From Lachnospiraceae bacterium (lineage in GTDB: Bacteria; Bacillota; Clostridia; Lachnospirales; Lachnospiraceae): DNA of 37,011 nt. The notes under the pieces are model-generated. The model saw nothing but the letters and a program-made list of their open reading frames with translations, was not told the DNA's origin and did not search any database. Positions 31,881 through 37,011 of the stretch are shown piece after piece. The stretch is from positions 1-37,011 of the forward strand of contig JAFYWF010000094.1 in the NCBI GenBank assembly GCA_017558145.1, written 5' to 3'. How positions within the stretch are numbered: position 1 is the first letter of the stretch; each line of letters opens with the position of its first letter. Both the position numbers and the translations under genes were made by a program.

Positions 31881-32298
31881 CTAAAAAAGATTTTGTAATT
31901 TATCAACTACTTCATCACGCTTGTTTGGGTATAAGTGAGAGTAGGTGTTTAAAGTGGTTTCAACCTTCTCATGTCCAAGTCTGTCAGCTATGACAAGAGG
32001 AGAGAAACCTAATTCAATCAAAAGGATTGCATGAGAATGTCTTAAATCGTGCAACCTTATTTTTTTACTTCTCCGTCCTTAGTTCCACGTATCATTTCTT
32101 TTTCAAAGAAGTGCTTAGTAAATGGAAATACACGGTCATGTCTGCTTGTTTTGCTTTCAGGAAGTTGCGTTCCCATTCTTTAGTTTCTCTTTGAAGTTTA
32201 AATCCACGCTATAGTTTTTGCTTCTTAGTTTCGGTATAGTCTACGTAATTACATTTGACATAAAAAGTACCTCTGTCATTGTCTTTAAATACTGACAT
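31881..32298 (-). pseudogene. Decayed tyrosine integrase of an older guaA-site element
   Basis: Reading the minus strand from ATG 32298 (GGAGAAATATT upstream) gives MSVFKDNDRGTFYVKCNYVD, then an in-frame stop, then RGFKLQRETKEWERNFL and KAKQADMT, the arm-binding start of an integrase. After that about 230 internal residues are missing. The frame resumes with DRVFPFTKHFFEKEMIRGTK, is shifted once in a run of A, and ends with RLHDLRHSHAILL, RLGHEKVETTLNTYSHLYP and VVDKLQNLF. The C-terminal part is clearly related to the intact integrase (DRLFPITKHYLHHEMDRG). Three lesions, a deletion, a nonsense and a frameshift, show it is dead. It lies next to the attR of the newer element. Confidence 0.88.
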
Positions 32299-32362
32299 AA
32301 TATTTCTCCTTTCATTTCATTCCGTGGCGGTGGTCTGAGAAATGATTGGAAAATGTATTATT

Positions 32363-33256
32363 TTATTTCAGCTTTTTCTGTTCTTTTTCAATTTGTTTAA
32401 TACTTTTAGTTGGTGTAGGTAAGTCTTCCGGCATGGTTCCACCAAGGTCTTTGATAGTTTGCCTTACTTTTTTTCCAACTTCGTAATGAGTGTTATTGGC
32501 TTCTTTTTTACCTTGAACATTATCTCTGCGTTATTTTGCTTCAGTCTGTGTTGCGCGGAAGAGATTTGCTGCTAATTCCTCATAACCCATGTAATCTAAA
32601 GTTTTTTCATTGGGTTTGAGTTTTTTGTGGGAATGAATATCTTTGGCAGACATTCCACCATATAAGCCTTTATATCCATAATTTTGGGAAATTGCATATT
32701 CTTGAGAAGTTTCAACTCCGGCATTCTTTGCATATTCTACAAGTAATTTGTTATGTTCTGCCATTTCACGTCGGATAGCAAGACGCTTTTGAACATCACT
32801 TAATTCGTCGAATTGTTCGATTAATTCCTGCTGTCTAGTTTTAACTGCAAAATAGGTTTGTCCAAGGGAGATAATTTTTTTACTACTATCACCATTCATG
32901 ACGATTAAGTAGCAGGCATATCTTGAAAGTTCGTAACTTTTAAAACCTCGCTGTGCACCGGAACCAATTGTAACCATCTCGGTGGTTTCACCGAAATGGT
33001 CTGAAATTTCATAGCCACTATTTTTACAAGCATCCATAGCTTTGAAAATAGCTAATTCAAAATTTCTAAAATCTTTATATTCAAGACGCTTTGAAAGTTC
33101 TCTTGCATACCAAAATTCTAGTCCGTATTCGTTAGTATGTTTAATGGACTCAAATAGAGCTTCGGTGTAATTATTCTGTTCTTCTTCGGTAAGTGCTTTT
33201 GCCAGAACTCTGTTATGTAAAGCATTTAATTCTTCGTCAAAATTATTATATTCCAT
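32363..33256 (-). pseudogene. dinD: dinD-like gene with premature in-frame stop
   Basis: A DNA-damage-inducible protein D homologue. Residues 1-241 (33256 down to 32534) show EFWYARELSKRLEYKDFRNF, AKNAGVETSQEYAISQNYGY and YGGMSAKDIHSHKKL, typical of DinD. The frame then meets TAA (32533-32531) after TQTEAK and continues without any shift for 55 more codons: RRDNVQGKKEANNTHYEVGK, KVRQTIKDLGGTMPEDLP and IKQIEKEQKKLK, the normal DinD C-terminus. So one base change or a recoding event cut the protein. The start ATG 33256 has GTGAGG eight bases upstream; GTG 33268 is inside that site. The function of DinD is unclear; it is SOS-induced and blocks RecA action in E. coli. Confidence 0.85.
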
Positions 33257-33293
33257 ATAAAACCTCACTTTTTGATTAAATTTTTATTTTATT

Positions 33294-33626
33294 TTAGTCG
33301 TTTGAAATATCAGCATATACTAACAATCTGTTAAGCAAATCACTATCTCTACGCGCTGACTCAATTAGTAGAAAAAGTTCAGGTTCATCATTCTTGGAAA
33401 TTGTCAGAATAGATGAATCTTTCTCGTCAGACATACCGTACAAATAATCTACAGAACTGTGAAAATTCTGTGCTATGAAACTAACCGTTTGGTAAGATGG
33501 TTCTCGATCACCATTTTCATATCTTCCGTATCCCATTGCAGACATATTTAATCTACGGGCGGCTTCCGCTTTGTTAATTCCTAGAGATTTTCTTAATAAA
33601 ACAAGTCTTTCAGGCACAAATTGCAT
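33294..33626 (-). CDS. XRE-family repressor
   Basis: A 110-residue Cro/C1-type repressor. The HTH covers about residues 4-62 (LVLLRKSLGINKAEAARRLN, then SAMGYGRYENGDREPSYQTV). The remaining residues are a short acidic, helical tail. AGGAGG lies before ATG 33626. Directly upstream are two palindromes of sequence TAACC-N3-GGTTA that should be its operators. It is followed by dinD, 37 bases downstream on the same strand, so it probably controls the dinD operon and the divergent RNA-ligase gene. Confidence 0.85.
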   Translation of the reverse strand: MQFVPERLVLLRKSLGINKAEAARRLNMSAMGYGRYENGDREPSYQTVSFIAQNFHSSVDYLYGMSDEKDSSILTISKNDEPELFLLIESARRDSDLLNRLLVYADISND

Positions 33627-33638
33627 AAATACCTCCTA

Positions 33639-33667
33639 TTGACAATAACCAATGGTTATAATAATAT
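33639..33667 (+). promoter_or_regulatory. Promoter toward the RNA ligase gene
   Basis: TTGACA (33639-33644), 17-base spacer, TAATAT (33662-33667). The first operator fills the spacer, so binding would block transcription. Confidence 0.6.
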
Positions 33668-33684
33668 AAAGTAACCGATGGTTA
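33645..33684. promoter_or_regulatory. Paired operators of the XRE repressor
   Basis: ATAACC-AAT-GGTTAT (33645-33659) and TAACC-GAT-GGTTA (33672-33684), centres 26 bases apart, between the divergent XRE and RNA-ligase genes. Confidence 0.8.
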
Positions 33685-33765
33685 TATTTTAATATACGAA
33701 AGAAGAATAATCAAGGGGAATCAACATGTTGGTGAAATGGTTTTTGAAAAAGGAGACGATTGGTC

Positions 33766-34701
33766 ATGAAACATTATATTGAGATACAAAAGGTCAGAAA
33801 CACAGATATTGTTATTGATGAAACATTAACATTACCTAAGAATACAGAGGCATTTCATGTGGGAGATATTATTAGTATTACAGAAAAAATAGACGGAGCT
33901 AATGCCAGTATTTGCTACGATGCACAGGAAGATAGATTAAGATGTTTTAGTAGTAAAAATGAATTAGATTTTAGTAATCAGCTAAGAGGATTTTTATCAT
34001 ATGTTCAAGGAATGAACAAGGAATCGTTTGCAAAATTCCCAGAATATATATTCTTTGGAGAATGGCTTGTAAAACATTCCGTATTATATGAACCAAACCA
34101 TTATAATCAGTGGTATTTGTTCAGCGTGTATGACAGAAAATCAGCCAAATGGTTACCGCAATCTTTCGTAAAACAGTTTGCAGAGGAGTTTGGTTTTCTT
34201 TATGCGCATGAATTATATTATGGAGAATTTATAAGTTGGGAACATTGTATTAGTTTTGCTAATAGCCCCGTATATGGTGAACAACAGGAAGGAATTGTTA
34301 TTAAAAATCAAACTGCATTAGAAGAAGGTAGAGGACCTCATATTTTGAAATATGTCAATCCTTCGTTTAAGGAAATACAGAGGAACAATCATAAACAAAA
34401 GTTAGAAGATCCTAATAAACTTAAGGAAAAGACTGAGGCTGAGAATTATATTCGTATGATTGTGACAGAAGCGAGAGTTATGAAAATGTTTCATAAATTA
34501 GTAGATGATGGTATTATACCGGAACAATTTGAATTGAAGGATATGAAAATTGTTTCTCGGAATTTGCCTAAGTGTGTGTATGAAGATTGTATAAAAGAAG
34601 AATTAGTAATTTTACAAAAAGCTGGGGAATATAGTGGGAAATTGTGTAACAAAGTTACGATGGAAATAGTAAAGAAAAAATTTTTGTTATTCAATAAATA
34701 A
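33766..34701 (+). CDS. ATP-dependent RNA ligase (Rnl2-like)
   Basis: A 311-residue nucleotidyltransferase. Motif I is EKIDGANAS with the AMP-accepting Lys41; motif III is IFFGEWLVKHS, motif IV EGIVIKN and motif V HILKYVNPSF. This is the RNA ligase family (T4 Rnl2-like, PF09414) that seals 3'-OH/5'-phosphate nicks in RNA. The C-terminal helices (about 220-311) are a family-type extension. The start ATG 33766 has AAGGAG ten bases upstream. It is divergent from the XRE repressor and probably under its control. RNA ligases in accessory DNA may repair tRNA cut by toxins or anticodon nucleases; the HicA toxin gene starts 49 bases after its stop. Whether it is linked to HicAB is inference. Confidence 0.88.
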   Translation: MKHYIEIQKVRNTDIVIDETLTLPKNTEAFHVGDIISITEKIDGANASICYDAQEDRLRCFSSKNELDFSNQLRGFLSYVQGMNKESFAKFPEYIFFGEWLVKHSVLYEPNHYNQWYLFSVYDRKSAKWLPQSFVKQFAEEFGFLYAHELYYGEFISWEHCISFANSPVYGEQQEGIVIKNQTALEEGRGPHILKYVNPSFKEIQRNNHKQKLEDPNKLKEKTEAENYIRMIVTEARVMKMFHKLVDDGIIPEQFELKDMKIVSRNLPKCVYEDCIKEELVILQKAGEYSGKLCNKVTMEIVKKKFLLFNK

Positions 34702-34702
34702 A

Positions 34703-34731
34703 TTGACACCATATATGACACCATATATAAT
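34703..34731 (+). promoter_or_regulatory. Consensus hicAB promoter carrying a tandem 12-bp repeat
   Basis: TTGACA (34703-34708), exact 17-base spacer, TATAAT (34726-34731). The unit TGACACCATATA occurs twice in a row (34704-34715, 34716-34727) and covers the -35 box and the spacer. This is a likely HicB operator. Confidence 0.8.
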
Positions 34732-34750
34732 ATAAATAGGAGGCATGAAA

Positions 34751-35008
34751 ATGTCTAAATGGAATAAACTAATAGAGCGTATATACAATCTGTCAAAAGA
34801 TCTTCGATTTGATGAATTGCGAAAGGTATTAGAGAGTTGTGGATATGTGATGAATTCACCAAGAACTGGAAGTAGTCATTACACCTTTAGGAAGCGAGGA
34901 TGTCAGCCAATCACAATACCGAAACATGAACCGATTAAGAAGGTCTATGTGGAAATGGTAAGACAGATTGTAGAAAGTGAGGCGAAGAAGAATGAAGACG
35001 CTGAATGA
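34751..35008 (+). CDS. hicA: HicA mRNA interferase toxin
   Basis: An 85-residue HicA-like protein. The double-stranded RNA-binding fold is shown by ELRKVLESCGYVMN, the active-site SSHYTFRK (catalytic His) and ITIPKHEPIKKVYVEMVRQI. It would cleave mRNA when free of HicB. I start at ATG 34751, seven bases after AGGAGG; ATG 34745 lies too close to that site. The C-terminal end overlaps hicB by 17 bases. Confidence 0.9.
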   Translation: MSKWNKLIERIYNLSKDLRFDELRKVLESCGYVMNSPRTGSSHYTFRKRGCQPITIPKHEPIKKVYVEMVRQIVESEAKKNEDAE

Positions 35009-35354
35009 ATATATGGCAATGTCTTATCGAATGGAAATAGTAGAAGATAAGGATGAAGGTGGCTTTGTGGTTTCTTATCCGGATTTACCGGGATGTATTA
35101 CTTGTGGTGAAACGATTGAACATGCAGTTGCTAATGCTTTGGATGCTAAAAAAACATGGATTGAAGCTGCAATTGAAGAGGGAATCGAGATCCATGAGCC
35201 TAATAGCCTAGAATCTTATTCCGGACAATTCAAATTGAGATTGCCACGTAGTTTGCATAGAGCATTGGCTGAACACTCTCAGAAAGAGGGGGTCAGTATG
35301 AATCAGTATTGTGTATATCTTCTTGCGAAAAATGATGTAATGTATTCAAAATAA
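34992..35354 (+). CDS. hicB: HicB antitoxin with RHH DNA-binding tail
   Basis: A 120-residue antitoxin. The N-terminal HicB fold contains KDEGGFVVSYPDLPGCITCG and EAIEEGIEI. The C-terminal segment FKLRLPRSLHRALAEHSQKE (residues about 78-97) followed by GVSMNQYCVYLLA is a ribbon-helix-helix DNA-binding domain, so it should repress its own promoter. The start ATG 34992 lies 17 bases inside hicA; the GTG at 34977 is less likely. It is followed by a strong terminator. Confidence 0.9.
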   Translation: MKTLNEYMAMSYRMEIVEDKDEGGFVVSYPDLPGCITCGETIEHAVANALDAKKTWIEAAIEEGIEIHEPNSLESYSGQFKLRLPRSLHRALAEHSQKEGVSMNQYCVYLLAKNDVMYSK

Positions 35355-35424
35355 ATGAGATGATGGTATAGTGAAGTTTTGGTAACAGAGAATCAGCAAG
35401 TAATAATATATTACGTAAATAAGA

Positions 35425-35470
35425 AAAAGGCGACTCAACAAGCTTTTGCTTGTATGAGTTCGCCTTTTAT
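35425..35470 (+). terminator. hicAB terminator
   Basis: AAAAGGCGA (35425-35433) pairs with TCGCCTTTT (35460-35468), CTCA with TGAG and ACAAGC with GCTTGT, loop TTTT, one unpaired base at each of two points. The stem is long and T-rich at its base. Confidence 0.88.
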
Positions 35471-35475
35471 TTATA

Positions 35476-35519
35476 GCGCGCATGCGCGCGTAGTAATTGG
35501 GTGCGAAGCAACCAATTAC
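35476..35519. repeat. GC-rich palindrome and hairpin
   Basis: GCGCGCATGCGCGC (35476-35489) is a perfect 14-bp palindrome. It is followed by a hairpin GTAATTGG (35493-35500) with CCAATTAC (35512-35519) and an inner TGC-GAA-GCA. Very GC-rich in an AT-rich region, between hicB and the Nudix gene. Bases 35520-35619 hold nothing I can name. Confidence 0.7.
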
Positions 35520-35619
35520 GGGCATAGGTTAAAGAAGCTATATTTTAAAATACATGATATAAACGAAGTATGATAGAATAAGAATTAATAAAATTCAAGA
35601 TTACAAGGAAAATTATAAA

Positions 35620-36057
35620 ATGTTAGAAGTAAAATTTCATGACAATGTATCTGATGAATTATTGAAATTTGCGGTTATCATTTCTAAGACAAATGGTAAG
35701 TGGGTGTTTTGTAAACATAAAGAAAGAGAGACTTACGAAGTACCGGGTGGTCGAAGAGAAGTGGGTGAATCTATCATTGAGACTGCAAAAAGAGAACTTG
35801 TAGAAGAAACCGGAGCTATTGACTTTGATATGAAACCAGTATGTGTATATTCGGTTAAAGGAAAAACAAGAGTAAATGAAAATGAAAACGATGAAAGCTT
35901 TGGAATGTTATATTTTGCAGATATTTATTCTTTGGGAGAAATCAATAGTGAAATGGAAAAGATATTGATTACTGACACATTGGTAAAAGATTGGACATAT
36001 CCTTTGATTCAACCGAAGTTAATTGATGAAGCGAAAAGAAGAGGATTCTTGCAATAA
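35620..36057 (+). CDS. Nudix hydrolase
   Basis: A 145-residue Nudix protein. The Nudix box starts at the glycines of VPGGRREVGE (residue 43) and goes through SIIETAKRELVEETGA, with all metal-binding Glu present. N-terminal strand FAVIISKTNGKWVFCKHK. Substrate cannot be told: nucleoside triphosphates, caps or sugar nucleotides are all possible. The start ATG 35620 has AAGGAAAA upstream. A second Nudix gene follows 29 bases downstream; the pair looks like a small operon. Confidence 0.92.
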   Translation: MLEVKFHDNVSDELLKFAVIISKTNGKWVFCKHKERETYEVPGGRREVGESIIETAKRELVEETGAIDFDMKPVCVYSVKGKTRVNENENDESFGMLYFADIYSLGEINSEMEKILITDTLVKDWTYPLIQPKLIDEAKRRGFLQ

Positions 36058-36086
36058 GAACAATCGTTTAGTAAGGAAGTATTATT

Positions 36087-36551
36087 ATGTCGAGATTGGA
36101 AGAAGTTGAACTTACAAATATGTGCATGATTTGTGATGAAAACGGAAATGTACTTGTACAAGACAAGAAAAATCATCCCACATGGCACGGTTGGAATTTC
36201 CCGGGAGGTCATGTTGAAAAAGGTGAATACGTAACACCATCTGTTATTCGAGAAATTAAAGAAGAGACAGGTTTAGAAATCGAGAATCCAAAACTTTGTG
36301 GAATAAAAGAATTTCATAGAGCAAAAGATGGAAAAAGATACATAGTGTTTCTTTATATAGCAAATCAATTTTCGGGAGAATTAAAGTCATCAAGTGAGGG
36401 TGATATTTTTTGGTATCCACTTTCGCAACTTTACTCATCGGACAAACTTATCGACGGTTTTGATGAAATGTTATCTGTATTTACAAAGGATGAAATTAGT
36501 GAAGTCTTTTATGAAAGACTTAATGATGAATGGAATACGGTATTTTGTTAA
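36087..36551 (+). CDS. Nudix hydrolase (MutT-like, 8-oxo-dGTPase type)
   Basis: A 154-residue Nudix protein. The box is FPGGHVEKGEYVTPSVIREI followed by KEETGLEI, complete, at about residues 40-63. The N-terminus LTNMCMICDENGNVLVQDKK and the later WYPLSQLYS segment match MutT/8-oxo-dGTP diphosphatase-annotated proteins of Clostridia. ATG 36087 has AAGGAAG eight bases upstream. Different in sequence from the Nudix protein before it, so not a recent copy. It may clean nucleotides or cut a nucleotide signal; only the family is certain. Confidence 0.9.
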   Translation: MSRLEEVELTNMCMICDENGNVLVQDKKNHPTWHGWNFPGGHVEKGEYVTPSVIREIKEETGLEIENPKLCGIKEFHRAKDGKRYIVFLYIANQFSGELKSSSEGDIFWYPLSQLYSSDKLIDGFDEMLSVFTKDEISEVFYERLNDEWNTVFC

Positions 36552-36574
36552 TTGAAAACAGATAAGGGATAGGA

Positions 36575-37011
36575 ATGAATACTAGAGAAGAAATATTAGA
36601 AAAAGTAAATAAACTGGTCGATGCATATAAAAAAGGACTATTAGGAGGAGAGCAAATGCCAGAGGATGCAAATCCGGGATTAGAGAAAAGCTCCAAATGT
36701 AATTATATGTATTTTACTTTGCCCATGGCATTGAATTATCAGAGAAATTCTTATGTTCTATGGGAGTGTGCTAATAGAATGTATAAAGATGAAAATGCGA
36801 AAAAAGTTTTTGATAGTTCAGAAGTTTGTTTCATGCCGGAAGAACTGTTAAGAAAATACTTAGTGGAATATAAAGTTGCACTACAACCAAATAAGCAGCC
36901 TTTGATATGGAAAAAGATATGTGAAACTATTGAAAATAAATTGGATGGAGATATTCGTAATTTATTTATAGCTAATGATTATTCGGTAAAGAAGATAAAG
37001 GAATATATTCA
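36575..37011 (+). CDS. Unidentified protein, N-terminal 145 residues (3' cut by window edge)
   Basis: The frame from ATG 36575 has no stop before the end of the window. GGGATAGGA precedes the start, 23 bases after the Nudix stop, so it probably belongs to the same operon. The protein begins MNTREEILEKVNKLVDAYKK, continues YMYFTLPMALNYQRNSYVLW, ECANRMYKDENAKKVFD and ends near KKIKEYI. It is mainly helical, cytosolic and contains no motif that I can name. I do not assign a function. Confidence 0.75.
   Translation, partial: MNTREEILEKVNKLVDAYKKGLLGGEQMPEDANPGLEKSSKCNYMYFTLPMALNYQRNSYVLWECANRMYKDENAKKVFDSSEVCFMPEELLRKYLVEYKVALQPNKQPLIWKKICETIENKLDGDIRNLFIANDYSVKKIKEYI

Noticed and set aside
32363..33256. 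Reading the dinD stop as a frameshift
   Set aside because: The frame continues unchanged after the TAA for 55 codons to a normal end, so it is a nonsense change and not a shift.
35379..35573. 64-residue frame after hicB
   Set aside because: It runs through the hicAB terminator and the GC-rich palindromes; no ribosome site.

Overview
The window is AT-rich DNA with strong Shine-Dalgarno sites, densely packed genes and Clostridia-type protein families: a B12-independent glycyl-radical diol dehydratase, TnpV, HicAB and long FtsX permeases. It most resembles a gut Lachnospiraceae chromosome. No rRNA or tRNA gene was seen, so species cannot be assigned.

Bases 1-17150 are mostly core chromosome. 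They hold the 3' part of a glycyl-radical glycerol/propanediol dehydratase with its activase, a two-domain bacteriohemerythrin, a LUD-domain protein, a small unknown protein, a YgjP-type metalloprotease, a YkgJ cysteine-cluster protein convergent with a membrane-anchored hydrolase, a HerA-like ATPase, and a MacB-type ABC ATPase with a 1314-residue permease. These are followed by glutamine synthetase (glnA, minus strand, with a leader terminator) and guaA. This guaA has a shrunken amidotransferase domain without the catalytic Cys.

Bases 17139-31815 are an integrated mobilizable element of about 14.7 kb in the 3' end of guaA. A 12-bp direct repeat, GAGTTCGAATAA, bounds it, and paired TGGCAAC motifs lie inside both ends. 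Its left arm carries a repressor with operators, a small excisionase-like protein, a tyrosine integrase, a MobC-like protein, a RepA-like ATPase, an origin-like inverted repeat, a MOBQ-type oriT, a MobA/MobL relaxase and TnpV. Its cargo is defence: a small HTH regulator, a Vsr-like nuclease, an HpaII-family methylase and endonuclease, a TIGR04141/DUF6119 protein, and then a three-gene operon. That operon encodes an ImmA/IrrE metalloprotease, a class III nucleotide cyclase with a degenerate Nudix-like C-terminus, and a small membrane protein. It looks like an unusual Pycsar-type cyclic-nucleotide defence system and is the most interesting feature here.

Bases 31816-37011 look like older accreted islands. 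They begin with a decayed tyrosine integrase similar to the intact one and a dinD gene cut by an in-frame stop. Then come an XRE repressor with two operators, a divergent RNA ligase, a hicAB module behind a consensus promoter with tandem repeats, a palindrome cluster, two Nudix hydrolases, and an unidentified gene that runs off the end.
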